This document shows positions 45,601 through 54,526 of a stretch of DNA of 64,000 nt, one piece after another. The notes beneath the pieces are model-generated. The model saw only the letters and a list, made by a program, of their open reading frames with translations, was not told the origin of the DNA and did no database searches. A program made the translations under genes and the position numbers. Positions within the stretch are counted from its first letter, which is position 1. Every line of letters starts with the position of its first letter. The stretch lies in assembly GCF_020982545.1 (NCBI RefSeq), contig NZ_JAJKLK010000021.1:248001-312000 (forward strand). Direction: 5' to 3'. This DNA is from Streptomyces sp. MNU76. GTDB lineage: Bacteria; Actinomycetota; Actinomycetes; Streptomycetales; Streptomycetaceae.

Positions 45601-45726
45601 CTTCTCGGCCTCGGCGAGCAGCCGCTCCGCGCGCGCGTTGCGCGCCGGCCCCTCCGGCTGCTCGCAGTTCTCCGCCATGGCCCGGCGCAGTTCGTCGAAG
45701 TCCATGGCATCCACGAGGTCGGTCAC
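42529..45726 (-). CDS. large TPR-repeat protein coupled to the Hsp90-like gene
   Basis: 1065 residues of tandem helical pairs of TPR type (for example AERAYGAWLAADRDTMADCHACELHGQGWW and repeated AxxxEAA blocks), probably a superhelical partner-binding scaffold. No catalytic domain or signal peptide. GTG 45726 overlaps the upstream stop (GTGA), so it is translated with the Hsp90-like protein and may be its co-chaperone or client adaptor. Coding quality ends near LLEATGGAERP (about 42775). Beyond that the frame reads antisense through repeat copy E (GPGGASRAVPRAPIGGGGG) and 143 bp into the fakA-like gene, giving a Pro-rich tail PPDTPHAPWPPRAPRPP. The native stop was probably lost: one base away in register, TGA occurs at the expected place. 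Confidence 0.8.
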   Translation of the reverse strand: MTDLVDAMDFDELRRAMAENCEQPEGPARNARAERLLAEAEKLNEPLAVIEALGHQLKVYNYSSEKAKMFVPFARLLRMWDERPEDFDEYEIHSLHWVFKWMSAGMLNQPHIPLASIEKWLGEMEHRYRLAGHSERAVRSAEFSVAAHIGDLERAERAYGAWLAADRDTMADCHACELHGQGWWRARRREDAEALELWAPVLEGEYTCAHEPHTVLASSLVPLLRLGRPDEARAHHLRGFRMVRAMESMRGAYADHVEFCALTGNEARGLELLAERPAYFTDSGDPRSKLDYLSVVALLMDRLTARGLGEQTVPGPPGREWTAGELASHAREEAHALAALFDARNGTAYVSTHVRERMDRRPLLDRLPLGVRAKRAAVTVPAPRQPASGENAGTAAAPQGLPALLAEARRLSASLHPGSVEAWAAVARAADTEGAELDAWDRAEIVDHEAIGLGPEGRPLFERAADMYEAAGDPGEALAARARAANVHALTGQVDAAVELISEPYERILALWSAGGTGARQTASVLVGRARILVQRTHESEEADAVALAEEAVRELADFVEPRRAEDVRLASRAAEARGMLGELAARGGAAEAAAELFAEAAERYVAAGLPWFAVQYEARLAGVAQHLGNLATAERAARAALEHGGSELEPVGHAQLRLQLAELLGAGERIEEAAEQALEAAHWADEAGEGPTLGSWARHLLGGFLLRLGRWAEAAEVLESALPDLTAETHGDGAVAQTLWWLGDCHTELGEHREAAERWLRAADIARHWPEQRDHAMLAHLAAEALARAGLPADADRAYARAVDLWGELGNVHGYVRALRARAWYAARESREAPGPAGLDEARELMGDAVAGCEAALSDVTGEENRRRIFAELGETYRQFGDLLARSVAEDAELASFGPVFEEALGFVERAVSVYGSLGPDFVDARTAAELAAGWLEVDLRRGAAAAERARGVLSVFADGSDGEETVVARREEAGRLLEATGGAERPGARLSVVCGPGGASRAVPRAPIGGGGGEGSATPLRSAATPPAAHPGTPPCPPPDTPHAPWPPRAPRPPRAPRPPGPA
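42700..42740 (+). repeat. GC-rich intergenic repeat, copy E
   Basis: The exact 20-nt core GGGGCGCGGGGAACTGCGCG (42701-42720) followed by AGAAGCCCCACCGGGCCCGC, very like copy A. It begins 28 nt after the fakA-like stop, on that gene's strand, and lies inside the antisense tail of the TPR gene. Confidence 0.85.
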
Positions 45727-47618
45727 CGGCGACCACCCTCCCCGAAGCCCGGACCGGACCCGTTGCCCGGACCGGCCCCCGGATCGGTGTGCGTGGCCCA
45801 CTCCAGGAGGCCGATGAAGGCGCGGTTCAGGAGCGCCGAGTCGGCGGGCCTGAGCGGCCGCTGGGCCATCAGCAGGGCCTGCCCGTACAGGGACTCCGTG
45901 GCCGTACCGATCAGCTCCCGGTCGGTCAGCGAACTGATCCGCCGGACCAGCGGGTTGAGATGGTTGAGCACCAGCCGCGCACGCGGCGCGCTGCCCCGCA
46001 GCGAACCCAGGATGCCCGCCCACAGATCGTCGGCCTGCTCCTCCGCCTCCGCCCGGGCCTGCTCGTGCCGGGAGGACCGGTCGTCCAGGTGCAGCGCGGG
46101 CACCGACAGCGGATGGAAGGCCCGCAGCACCACGTCGCAGCCCAGGGGGTCGAGCTTCGCCCGCGCGGCCGACAGGAAGCCCGCCAGCGCCAGCTCCTCG
46201 TCCGGGTCCGGCACGTCCAGGTGCGCCGTGACCGTGTCGGCGTCCAGTTCGGCGACCACCGTCCCCGGGCGCACCGACGGAAGCGCCTCGACCAGCTCGC
46301 TGTCGTACGTGTAGCCGCCGTTGACGACGCCGACGCCCTGGGCGGACGCGATCGGCGCGACCTGCCGGTACTCCTCGACCGTCCGCGTGAAGTGCACCAC
46401 GGGGTGCCGCTGCGCGAACTCCTCCAGCGACAGCCGCCCGTCGGTGGTCTCGAAGGGCAGCCACGGCAGCATCGTGCGCAGCATCTCCCTGTCGTGCCGC
46501 GCCAGCGACTTCACGCCCAGGTAGTGCACCGACAGGAAGGCCGCCAGCCGCTCCGGATCGCCCGCGGCGAGCCCCGTGAGCCAGCCTCGGATCCGCTCGC
46601 CGAGCGCCTCCCGCACGGCGGCCAGCGTCTCGTCCTCGTACAGCGACTCCCGCGACGCCGTGGGCCGCAGGCTGTCCGTGTCGAGGACGCAGCGCACGAA
46701 GAACGCCCAGTCCGGCAGCAGCTGTTCGGCCCGCTCGGTGAGCAGCATGCCCTTGAGATGCACCCGATGGCTCGCCCGCTGGGCCGGGCTGACGGCGGTC
46801 GGCAGGACGTACGCGACGCCCCGGATCCCGGCCAGCGGCACGTCCAGCTCGATCGAGTCCAGCGGCGTGAACCCGAACAGGTCGTGACAGTGCCTGGCCA
46901 GGGCCACCCGCCGGCCGGCCGGGGAGGCGTACGCCCGGTCCCAGGGAGCCGGCAGATCGGTGACCGCCTCCTCGCCCACCCGTACGTCGTACGGCAGCAG
47001 CGACCCGAAGTCCCGCGCCAGTGTCAGCACGCGCGCGGGGGAGAGCCATTCGGCGGCCCCGGGCCGCGCGACCAGATGCACGGTCGTACCCGGTTCGGGG
47101 CGCGCCTCGTCGGGCAGTGTCCGCACGGTGTACGAGCCGTCGTCGGCGGCCGTCCACTCGACGGGTGGCGCGTCCGGCGTACGGGCGCTGCGGCTGACCA
47201 CCCGGATGCGCTCGGCTACCACGAAGCAGGCGAGCAGTCCGATGCCGAACTGTCCCAGGAAGTCCGAGCGGACCTCCTGGATGCCTCCGTCGTCCCGCTT
47301 GGAGCTGCGGCCGATCGTGGCGAGCAGGTTGTGCACATCGGTCTCGGTGAGCCCGATGCCCGAGTCCTCCACCCGCAGCGTGTCGGCCTCGGCGAACAGC
47401 CGTACCCGGGCGGGCGCGTCGGGCTGCTCGGCGCGGCGCGCGGTGATCGCGTCCACCGCGTTCTGCAGCAGTTCGCGCAGATAGACCTTCGGACTGGAGT
47501 ACAGGTGGTGCGAGAGCAGATCCACCAGGCCACGCAGATCGACCTGGAACGTGTGAGGCGACTGGGGTGCCTGAGGAGTCTGGGGTGCCTGGGATGACTG
47601 TGAGGTCATTGAATCCAT
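45723..47618 (-). CDS. Hsp90-family ATPase (HtpG-like)
   Basis: 631 residues. GHKL ATP site: LRELLQNAVDAI (catalytic Glu, Mg Asn), DSGIGL, GQFGIGLLACFVV and TTVHLVA. The middle domain has the catalytic Arg loop LRPTASRESLYED; the C-terminal dimerisation part is divergent. After MTSQSSQAPQTPQAPQSPHTFQVDLRGLVDLLSHHLYSS the N-terminus lacks the usual strand-exchange sequence of HtpG. It resembles the actinobacterial HSP90 family protein group more than canonical HtpG. Two ATGs are possible (47618, 47609), neither with a clear Shine-Dalgarno. Coupled to the TPR gene by a 4-nt overlap; eukaryotic Hsp90 also works with TPR partners, so a chaperone pair is inferred. Confidence 0.87.
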   Translation of the reverse strand: MDSMTSQSSQAPQTPQAPQSPHTFQVDLRGLVDLLSHHLYSSPKVYLRELLQNAVDAITARRAEQPDAPARVRLFAEADTLRVEDSGIGLTETDVHNLLATIGRSSKRDDGGIQEVRSDFLGQFGIGLLACFVVAERIRVVSRSARTPDAPPVEWTAADDGSYTVRTLPDEARPEPGTTVHLVARPGAAEWLSPARVLTLARDFGSLLPYDVRVGEEAVTDLPAPWDRAYASPAGRRVALARHCHDLFGFTPLDSIELDVPLAGIRGVAYVLPTAVSPAQRASHRVHLKGMLLTERAEQLLPDWAFFVRCVLDTDSLRPTASRESLYEDETLAAVREALGERIRGWLTGLAAGDPERLAAFLSVHYLGVKSLARHDREMLRTMLPWLPFETTDGRLSLEEFAQRHPVVHFTRTVEEYRQVAPIASAQGVGVVNGGYTYDSELVEALPSVRPGTVVAELDADTVTAHLDVPDPDEELALAGFLSAARAKLDPLGCDVVLRAFHPLSVPALHLDDRSSRHEQARAEAEEQADDLWAGILGSLRGSAPRARLVLNHLNPLVRRISSLTDRELIGTATESLYGQALLMAQRPLRPADSALLNRAFIGLLEWATHTDPGAGPGNGSGPGFGEGGRR

Positions 47619-47810
47619 CGTCGCAGCGCCGGTGGGAAGGGATTCTGGCGACGGCGGCGGGGTCGGGCGGTCCCGTCGGACGGTGACCGCGGACGGCGGC
47701 GGCAGGGCCCGACTGCTGGGCCCCGGGAGTGCGTCATCCTAGGCGCGAACGACCCGCCTGACCAGCGGATTTCAAGGACGTATACGGGATTGTCAGTGGC
47801 GTGGTGTGCA

Positions 47811-50024
47811 ATGGATCTCGTGCCCGCGCTCGAAGAACCGCTCAAGAACACGCTCGGCGCCGCCACCGCGAAGGTGATGGCCGAGCACCTCGGCCTGCAC
47901 ACCGTCGGCGATCTGCTGCACCACTATCCCCGCAGATACGAGGAGCGCGGCCAGCTCACCCACCTCGCCGACCTGCCGATGGACGAGCACGTCACGGTGG
48001 TCGCCCAGGTCGCCGACGCCCGCCTGCACAGCTTCGCCTCCGCCAAGGCCCCCCGGGGCAAGGGCCAGCGCCTCGAGGTCACCATCACCGACGGCAGCGG
48101 CCGCCTCCAGCTCGTCTTCTTCGGCAACGGCGTGCACAAACCCCACAAGGACCTCCTCCCCGGCACCCGCGCCCTCTTCGCCGGCAAGGTCTCCGTCTTC
48201 AACCGCCGCCTCCAACTGGCCCACCCGGCCTACGAACTGCTGCGCGGCGACGACGTCACGGAGACCGTCGACACCTGGGCCGGCGCCCTCATCCCGATCT
48301 ACCCGGCCACCGCCAAGCTGGAGTCCTGGAAGATCGCCAAGGCCGTCCAGACCGTGCTGCCGAGCGCCCAGGAGGCCGTGGATCCCCTCCCCGACTCCCT
48401 GCGCGAGGGCCGGGGCCTGGCCACCCTCCCCGAAGCGCTCCTGAAGATCCACCGCCCGCACACCAAGGCCGACATCGAGTCCGCCCGGGACCGCCTCAAA
48501 TGGGACGAGGCCTTCGTCCTCCAGGTCGCCCTGGCCCGCCGCCGCCACACCGACGCCCAGCTGCCCGCCGTCGCCCGCCGCCCCGCCCCCGAAGGGCTGC
48601 TCACCGCGTTCGACGCCCGCCTCCCCTTCACCCTCACCGAGGGCCAGCAGAAGGTCTCCAGGGAGATCTTCGACGACCTGGCCACCGAACACCCGATGCA
48701 CCGGCTGCTCCAGGGCGAGGTGGGCAGCGGAAAGACCATGGTGGCCCTCCGCGCCATGCTCGCCGTCGTCGACGCGGGCGGGCAGGCGGCCATGCTCGCG
48801 CCCACCGAGGTGCTCGCCCAGCAGCACCACCGGTCGGTGACCGAGATGATGGGGGAGTTGGCCGAGGGCGGGATGCTGGGCGGCGCCGAGCACGCCACCA
48901 AGGTGGTCCTGCTCACCGGCTCGATGGGGGCCGCCGGTCGTCGGCAGGCGCTGCTGGACCTGGTCACCGGCGAGGCCGGGATCGTCATCGGCACGCACGC
49001 GCTGATCGAGGACAAGGTCCAGTTCCACGACCTGGGCCTGGTCGTGGTGGACGAGCAGCACCGCTTCGGCGTCGAACAGCGCGACGCCCTGCGCGGCAAG
49101 GGCAAACAGCCGCCCCACCTCCTCGTCATGACGGCCACCCCCATCCCGCGCACGGTCGCCATGACCGTCTTCGGCGACCTGGAGACCTCGGTCCTGGACC
49201 AGCTGCCCGCCGGCCGCTCACCCATCGCCAGCCATGTCGTCCCGGCCGCCGACAAGCCCCACTTCCTCGCCCGCGCCTGGGAACGCGTCCGCGAGGAGGT
49301 GGCGAACGGCCACCAGGCGTACGTCGTCTGCCCGCGCATCGGCGACGACGTCGACGAACCCGGCGACCCGAAGAAGGCCGGGAAGTCCCCGGAGGACGAG
49401 GCCGAGAAACGCCCGCCCCTCGCCGTCCTCGACGTGGTCGACCAACTCGCCAAGGGCCCCCTCCAGGGCCTGAAGGTCGAGGTGCTGCACGGCCGGATGC
49501 ACCCCGACGACAAGGACGCGGTCATGCGCCGCTTCGCCGCCGGCGAGACCCAGGTCCTGGTCGCCACCACGGTCATCGAGGTCGGTGTGAACGTCCCGAA
49601 CGCCACCGCCATGGTGATCATGGACGCCGACCGCTTCGGCGTCTCCCAGCTCCACCAGCTGCGCGGCCGGGTGGGCCGGGGCTCCGCCGCCGGCCTCTGC
49701 CTCCTGGTCACCGAGATGCCCGAGGCCAGCGCCGCCCGCCAGCGCCTGGGCGCCGTCGCCTCCACCCTCGACGGCTTCGAACTCTCCCGCATCGACCTCG
49801 AACAACGCCGCGAGGGCGATGTCCTCGGCCAGGCCCAGTCCGGCGCCCGCACCAGCCTCCGCATGCTGACCGTCATCGACGACGAGGAGATCATCGCGGA
49901 GGCGAGGGAGGAAGCGGCAGCGGTGGTCGCGGCCGACCCGGACCTGGAGCACCTCCCGGCGCTGCGCACAGCCCTGGACGCCCTCCTGGACGAGGAGCGG
50001 GAGCAGTACTTGGACAAGGGCTGA
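47811..50024 (+). CDS. recG: ATP-dependent DNA helicase RecG
   Basis: 737 residues. Wedge/OB domain at the N-terminus (VGDLLHHYPRRYEER, LVFFGNG). SF2 helicase motifs: I GEVGSGKTMVAL, Ia APTEVLA, II VVDEQHRFG, III MTATPIPRT, V VATTVIEVGVNVPNA and VI QLRGRVGRG. It remodels stalled forks and Holliday junctions. The ATG at 47811 gives MDLVPALEEPLK; a short extension to 47790 is also open. A Pro/Lys-rich insertion (DDVDEPGDPKKAGKSPEDEAEKRPP) separates helicase motifs III and IV, as is common in Streptomyces RecG. Confidence 0.95.
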   Translation: MDLVPALEEPLKNTLGAATAKVMAEHLGLHTVGDLLHHYPRRYEERGQLTHLADLPMDEHVTVVAQVADARLHSFASAKAPRGKGQRLEVTITDGSGRLQLVFFGNGVHKPHKDLLPGTRALFAGKVSVFNRRLQLAHPAYELLRGDDVTETVDTWAGALIPIYPATAKLESWKIAKAVQTVLPSAQEAVDPLPDSLREGRGLATLPEALLKIHRPHTKADIESARDRLKWDEAFVLQVALARRRHTDAQLPAVARRPAPEGLLTAFDARLPFTLTEGQQKVSREIFDDLATEHPMHRLLQGEVGSGKTMVALRAMLAVVDAGGQAAMLAPTEVLAQQHHRSVTEMMGELAEGGMLGGAEHATKVVLLTGSMGAAGRRQALLDLVTGEAGIVIGTHALIEDKVQFHDLGLVVVDEQHRFGVEQRDALRGKGKQPPHLLVMTATPIPRTVAMTVFGDLETSVLDQLPAGRSPIASHVVPAADKPHFLARAWERVREEVANGHQAYVVCPRIGDDVDEPGDPKKAGKSPEDEAEKRPPLAVLDVVDQLAKGPLQGLKVEVLHGRMHPDDKDAVMRRFAAGETQVLVATTVIEVGVNVPNATAMVIMDADRFGVSQLHQLRGRVGRGSAAGLCLLVTEMPEASAARQRLGAVASTLDGFELSRIDLEQRREGDVLGQAQSGARTSLRMLTVIDDEEIIAEAREEAAAVVAADPDLEHLPALRTALDALLDEEREQYLDKG

Positions 50025-50040
50025 GCTTCAGCGCTCCCGA

Positions 50041-50070
50041 AGGGGCGCGGGAACTGCGCGAGCAACCACG
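50041..50070 (+). repeat. GC-rich intergenic repeat, copy F
   Basis: The core with one G deleted (AGGGGCGCGGGAACTGCGCG, 50041-50060) plus AGCAACCACG, 17 nt after the recG stop and on the recG strand. Confidence 0.8.
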
Positions 50071-50217
50071 AGGGACCCGCGGTCGCTTACGTCGATCGCC
50101 AGGCACCCCGCCAGGCGAACCCGCAGCCGTCCCGCAGCCGCCCACGGCAGAACGCGCCCCTCCCCTCCGACTGCCAGACTGGACCCACAGTCGCCTCCTC
50201 CTCACCAAGGACCCAAG

Positions 50218-50805
50218 ATGACCCGCGTGATCGCCGGCGCCGCCGGCGGACGCCGCCTCGCCGTCCCGCCGGGCAACGGCACCCGCCCCACCTCCGACCG
50301 CGCCCGCGAGGGCCTCTTCTCCACCTGGCAGTCCCTCCTCGGCGGCCCCCTGGACGGCGAACGGGTCCTGGACCTGTACGCCGGCTCCGGTGCCGTGGGC
50401 CTGGAGGCACTCTCCAGAGGCGCGGCCCACACCCTGCTCGTGGAGGCCGACGCCCGCGCCGCGAAAACCGTCCGCGACAACGTCAGATCGCTCGGCCTCC
50501 CCGGCGCCGAGGTGAGATCGGGCAAAGCCGAGCAGATCATCCAGGGCCCGGCGCCGGACGAGCCGTACGACCTCGTCTTCCTGGACCCTCCGTACGCCGT
50601 CTCGGACGACGATCTTCGGGAGATCCTGCTCACACTCCGTACCGGGGGCTGGCTCGGCGACGAAGCCCTCGTCACCGTGGAGCGCAGCACCAGAGGCGGT
50701 GAATTCGCCTGGCCGACCGGCTTCGAAGCCATCAGGGCCCGTCGCTACGGCGAGGGAACGTTTTGGTACGGTCGCGCCGCCTCTACGTGCGAAGACGCAC
50801 GATGA
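50218..50805 (+). CDS. rsmD: 16S rRNA (guanine966-N2)-methyltransferase RsmD
   Basis: 195 residues, class I SAM methyltransferase. N-terminal [37 protein letters not shown] motif [20 protein letters not shown] and catalytic VFLDPPY are typical. ATG 50218 with AAGGACCCAAG upstream. It overlaps or abuts the coaD start region, the usual rsmD-coaD pairing. Confidence 0.93.
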   Translation: MTRVIAGAAGGRRLAVPPGNGTRPTSDRAREGLFSTWQSLLGGPLDGERVLDLYAGSGAVGLEALSRGAAHTLLVEADARAAKTVRDNVRSLGLPGAEVRSGKAEQIIQGPAPDEPYDLVFLDPPYAVSDDDLREILLTLRTGGWLGDEALVTVERSTRGGEFAWPTGFEAIRARRYGEGTFWYGRAASTCEDAR

Positions 50806-50831
50806 CCGGACCGGAGAGCGAGGGACCTCAA

Positions 50832-51311
50832 GTGCGCCGTGCCGTCTGTCCCGGGTCGTTCGACCCCATCACCAACGGACACCTCGACATCATTGGCCGC
50901 GCCTCCAAGCTGTACGACGAGATCTACGTCGCGGTGATGATCAACAAGTCCAAGAAGGGCCTCTTCGAGGTCGAGGAGCGGATCGAGCTGATCCGCCAGG
51001 TCACCGCCGAGTACGCGAACGTACGGGTGGAGGCCTTCCACGGACTGCTCGTCGACTTCTGCAAGCAGCGCGACATCCCGGCCATCGTCAAGGGGCTGCG
51101 CGCGGTCAGCGACTTCGACTACGAGCTGCAGATGGCCCAGATGAACATCGGCCTGTCGGGCGTGGAGACCCTCTTCGTCCCCACCAACCCCACCTACAGC
51201 TTCCTGTCGTCCTCCCTGGTCAAGGAGGTCGCGACCTGGGGTGGCGACGTCTCCCACCTGGTGCCCCCGCTGGTCCTCGAAGCACTGGCCGAGCGACTGA
51301 AGCGGGACTGA
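50832..51311 (+). CDS. coaD: phosphopantetheine adenylyltransferase
   Basis: 159 residues, the family's usual length. Fourth step of CoA synthesis: 4'-phosphopantetheine plus ATP to dephospho-CoA. Nucleotidyltransferase signature [35 protein letters not shown] and [19 protein letters not shown] 50832 ([12 protein letters not shown]) has GAGG 8 nt upstream and matches homologs; an upstream ATG at 50802 overlapping the rsmD stop would add ten residues. Confidence 0.93.
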   Translation: MRRAVCPGSFDPITNGHLDIIGRASKLYDEIYVAVMINKSKKGLFEVEERIELIRQVTAEYANVRVEAFHGLLVDFCKQRDIPAIVKGLRAVSDFDYELQMAQMNIGLSGVETLFVPTNPTYSFLSSSLVKEVATWGGDVSHLVPPLVLEALAERLKRD

Positions 51312-51388
51312 GCGGACGAACGTCCCCCGCTGGCCGTACAGTCGACCCGACCGTCTCCAACACAGCTGTAGAGAGTGGCGAGCACACG

Positions 51389-52492
51389 GTGGACCACACG
51401 GTGGACGTGCAGAAGAAGCTCGACGAGATCGTCTCGGTGGTCTCCGGCGCCCGGGCCATGCCCATGTCGGCCTCGTGCGTGGTCAACCGTGCCGAACTGC
51501 TCTCCCTGCTCGACGAACTGCGCGCGGCCCTGCCCGACTCCCTCGCCCAGGCACAGGAGCTGATCGGCGACCGCGAGCACATGGTCGAGCGGGCCCGGCT
51601 GGAGGCCGAGCGGATCATCGAGAACGCGCACGCCGAGCGCGGCTCCCTGATCTCCGACACCGAGGTCGCCCGCCGCTCCCAGAACGAGGCCGACCGCATC
51701 CTCGGCGAGGCCCGCCGGGAGGCCGAGGAGGTCCGCGCCGAGGCCGACGACTACGTCGACTCCAAGCTCGCCAACTTCGAGGTCGTCCTCACCAAGACCC
51801 TCGGCTCCGTCGGCCGGGGCCGCGAAAAGCTCCTCGGTACCGGCCCGGGCGTCGACGAGCGGGGATACGAGAACCCCGAGGACGACGACGCCCCCGAGCG
51901 CAGCCACGACCCCGAGACCCTGCGCCGCGACGCGGACGCCTATGTGGACGCCAAGCTCGGCGCCTTCGAGGCCGTCCTCGCCAAGACCCTGGAGGCCGTC
52001 GGCCGCGGCCGGCAGAAGCTGCACGGCCGGATCGCCACCGACGACCTCGGCGCCCTCGCCCTGAACGACGACGGCACATCCCCCCGCCCCACCAGCGACG
52101 CCGACTACCTGGCCGAGCTCGCCGCCTTCTCGGACACCCCCGCCCAGCAGTCCCCGTCCGTGCCGGAGCAGCCGTCGTACGGGCAGCAGCAGGACTCCTA
52201 CGCGGCGACGGCGTACCAGCAGGACCCGTACGGCTACCAGCAGCAGTACGCGCAGCCCCAGCAGTCCGTCGACCCCTACGGCTACCAGCAGGCCGACCCG
52301 TACGCGGCCGGGTACCCGCAGCAGCCCGCGTACGACCCGAACCAGGGGCACATGGACCAGCACGGGCACCAGGACCCGCAGGGGCACCAGGGGTACGCGC
52401 AGCCGCAGGGGAACCAGCTCGACGAGACCAGCCTCTTCGACACCACCATGATCACGGCGGAGCAGTTGCGCCGCTACGAGCAGGGCCGCTGA
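51389..52492 (+). CDS. DivIVA-like coiled-coil protein
   Basis: About 367 residues. An N-terminal helical region (VDVQKKLDEIVSVVSGARAMPMSASCVVNRAELLSLLDELRAALP) precedes a long coiled coil (ERARLEAERIIENAHAERGSLISDTEVARRSQNEADRILGEARREAEEVRAEADDYVDSKLANFE). A duplicated module DADAYVD(A/S)KLxxFExVLxKTLxxVGRGR(E/Q)KL appears twice. The C-terminal third is Gln/Tyr/Pro-rich (YQQDPYGYQQQYAQPQQ). The final SLFDTTMITAEQLRRYEQGR looks conserved. Start uncertain among GTGs 51389, 51401 and 51407. Likely a cytoskeletal or polar-growth protein of the DivIVA/ATP synthase B-like type; exact role unknown. Confidence 0.8.
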   Translation: MDHTVDVQKKLDEIVSVVSGARAMPMSASCVVNRAELLSLLDELRAALPDSLAQAQELIGDREHMVERARLEAERIIENAHAERGSLISDTEVARRSQNEADRILGEARREAEEVRAEADDYVDSKLANFEVVLTKTLGSVGRGREKLLGTGPGVDERGYENPEDDDAPERSHDPETLRRDADAYVDAKLGAFEAVLAKTLEAVGRGRQKLHGRIATDDLGALALNDDGTSPRPTSDADYLAELAAFSDTPAQQSPSVPEQPSYGQQQDSYAATAYQQDPYGYQQQYAQPQQSVDPYGYQQADPYAAGYPQQPAYDPNQGHMDQHGHQDPQGHQGYAQPQGNQLDETSLFDTTMITAEQLRRYEQGR

Positions 52493-52643
52493 CAGCGGAT
52501 TGGGCCGATGGCGAAAGGTCCAGTATCCTGGCTCTTCGGTCGCGCGTGCGTTGATGCTGTCCGCAGCAGACGCCCGCGATCGAGCGCTGCCCGGAACACC
52601 AGGGGTGGCGCCCTCCTCCGAGTTCCGAAGACCGAAAGCAGAA

Positions 52644-53288
52644 ATGGCTCTGAACGCCCGCCTCGACCACCGCAACCCCCTCGTGTTCGACACGCACGAG
52701 CTGGGGCGGCGGCCCGGTGCGCAGCAGCGCCTGACGCGTTCGGTCGACGCTCCCAAGGACCTCGGGATCAAGGGGGTCGTCGGAGTGCCGGAAGGCGCCC
52801 CGGTGGAGCTCGAACTCCGTCTGGAGTCGGTCATGGAAGGGGTGCTCGTCACAGGCACCGCCCGTGCCGACGCCAAGGGGGAGTGCGTAAGGTGTCTGGA
52901 GCCGCTCGAGCTGGAGCTCGAAGCGGATTTCCAGGAGATGTTCTCGTACCCCGACGCCGATGAGCGGGGCCGCGTGATCGCGGAACCCGACAGCGACGCC
53001 GAGGACGACGAGGACAGGCTCTTCCTCGAGGACGGCCTGTTCGACCTCGAACCCGTGCTGCGCGATGCGGTGGTGCTCGCACTGCCGATGCAGCCGGTGT
53101 GCCAGGACGACTGCCCCGGCCTGTGCTCCGAATGCGGAGCCCGGCTCGCGGACGACCCGGACCACCACCACGACGCCGTCGACATCCGTTGGGCGGCACT
53201 GCAGGGACTCGCCGGTTCACTCGAAGACGGCGAGAAGGACGAGATGAGCGGCGCCGAATCCGGTGTCGACGAGAAGCAGGAGAAGTAG
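52644..53288 (+). CDS. DUF177 (YceD) family protein
   Basis: 214 residues. DUF177 landmarks: [41 protein letters not shown] and the Cys motif [16 protein letters not shown], which could bind zinc. The family is almost always upstream of rpmF and is linked to 23S rRNA or ribosome assembly. ATG 52644 gives [23 protein letters not shown]; the ORF extension to 52500 lacks support. rpmF starts 2 nt after its stop. The acidic C-terminal tail is unremarkable. Confidence 0.92.
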   Translation: MALNARLDHRNPLVFDTHELGRRPGAQQRLTRSVDAPKDLGIKGVVGVPEGAPVELELRLESVMEGVLVTGTARADAKGECVRCLEPLELELEADFQEMFSYPDADERGRVIAEPDSDAEDDEDRLFLEDGLFDLEPVLRDAVVLALPMQPVCQDDCPGLCSECGARLADDPDHHHDAVDIRWAALQGLAGSLEDGEKDEMSGAESGVDEKQEK

Positions 53289-53290
53289 CC

Positions 53291-53464
53291 GTGGCTGTTC
53301 CGAAGCGGAAGATGTCGCGCAGCAACACGCGCCACCGCCGGTCGCAGTGGAAGGCTGCGGTCCCCACCCTGGTTGCGTGCGAGCGCTGCCACGAGCCCAA
53401 GCTGCAGCACATCGCGTGCCCGTCTTGCGGCACCTACAACAAGCGCCAGGTCCTCGAGGTCTGA
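53291..53464 (+). CDS. rpmF: 50S ribosomal protein L32
   Basis: 57 residues, [22 protein letters not shown]... with CxxC pairs [16 protein letters not shown], the zinc-binding form. GTG start 2 nt after the DUF177 gene, so coupled. Confidence 0.96.
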   Translation: MAVPKRKMSRSNTRHRRSQWKAAVPTLVACERCHEPKLQHIACPSCGTYNKRQVLEV

Positions 53465-53483
53465 GCGGCTGGTGAGAGGCACT

Positions 53484-54317
53484 GTGTCCAGCCCCAAGAA
53501 GGCGGATGACGCCAAGGCGGAGACCAACGCCAAGAAAAAGGCGGAGAACACAGCCTCGTCCCACACGCTTCTGGAAGGGCGGCTCGGCTATCAGCTCGAG
53601 TCCGCCCTTCTGGTGCGTGCGCTGACACACCGTTCGTACGCGTACGAGAACGGCGGTCTGCCCACCAACGAGCGCCTGGAGTTCCTCGGGGACTCCGTAC
53701 TCGGCCTCGTGGTGACGGACACGCTGTACCGCACCCACCCCGACCTGCCCGAAGGCCAACTGGCCAAGCTGCGGGCCGCGGTGGTCAACTCTCGTGCGCT
53801 GGCGGAGGTGGGCCGCGGGCTCGACCTCGGCTCCTTCATCCGGCTCGGCCGCGGTGAAGAGGGCACGGGCGGCCGGGACAAGGCGTCCATCCTCGCCGAC
53901 ACCCTCGAAGCGGTGATCGGCGCGGTCTATCTCGACCAGGGGCTGGACTCGGCGGCGGAGCTGGTGCACCGCCTGTTCGACCCGCTGATCGAGAAGTCCT
54001 CGAACCTCGGAGCCGGCCTGGACTGGAAGACCAGTCTCCAGGAGCTCACCGCGACCGAGGGGCTCGGCGTGCCCGAGTACCTGGTCACGGAGACCGGCCC
54101 CGACCACGAGAAGACCTTCACCGCTGCCGCCCGCGTCGGAGGCGTCTCGTACGGCACCGGCACCGGCCGCAGCAAGAAGGAAGCGGAGCAGCAGGCGGCC
54201 GAGTCCGCCTGGCGTGCGATCCGCGCCGCGGCGGACGAGCGGGCGAAGGCGGCGGCCGAGGCCGTGGCTCTGCCCGACGAGCCCGCGGAAAGTCCTTCGG
54301 ACACGGCCCCGGCGTAA
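53484..54317 (+). CDS. rnc: ribonuclease III
   Basis: 277 residues. Endonuclease domain with the signature [21 protein letters not shown] and metal-binding [16 protein letters not shown]-terminal dsRNA-binding domain [20 protein letters not shown]...[16 protein letters not shown]. In Streptomyces this gene is absB, needed for normal antibiotic production. GTG 53484 has GAGAGG about 5 nt upstream; GTG 53472 is an alternative. Short Lys-rich N-terminal and Ala-rich C-terminal extensions. Confidence 0.95.
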   Translation: MSSPKKADDAKAETNAKKKAENTASSHTLLEGRLGYQLESALLVRALTHRSYAYENGGLPTNERLEFLGDSVLGLVVTDTLYRTHPDLPEGQLAKLRAAVVNSRALAEVGRGLDLGSFIRLGRGEEGTGGRDKASILADTLEAVIGAVYLDQGLDSAAELVHRLFDPLIEKSSNLGAGLDWKTSLQELTATEGLGVPEYLVTETGPDHEKTFTAAARVGGVSYGTGTGRSKKEAEQQAAESAWRAIRAAADERAKAAAEAVALPDEPAESPSDTAPA

Positions 54318-54361
54318 CGGCTCCGCCGGGTGCGGTGGGGTGCCGTGTGGTGTGGTGTGTT

Positions 54362-54483
54362 GTCGGGTGCGGGTGGGTGGGGCTAGAAAGCCCAGGCCCT
54401 GTGGCCCTGGGAAGGCACGGGGCGCAGCCTGCTTTTCAGGGGCGCGGGGAACTGCGCGACCAGCCCACCCACCCGCACCCGAC
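54362..54483 (+). repeat. GC-rich intergenic repeat, copy G (full length)
   Basis: Terminal inverted repeats GTCGGGTGCGGGTGGGTGG... (54362-54384) and its complement (54462-54483, one G shorter) flank a GCAGCCTGCTTTTCAGGGG segment and the core at 54438-54466. It lies 45 nt after rnc on the rnc strand and fills most of the 209-bp gap to mutM. Confidence 0.85.
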
Positions 54484-54526
54484 CCACGACCTCATGCACC
54501 CCCACCCCCGCTCTCCGGAGGACCCC

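Noticed and set aside
45727-47157. Fusion of the TPR protein with an upstream open frame
   Set aside because: The upstream part is an out-of-frame shadow of the Hsp90-like gene; the GTGA overlap at 45723-45726 gives a proper start.
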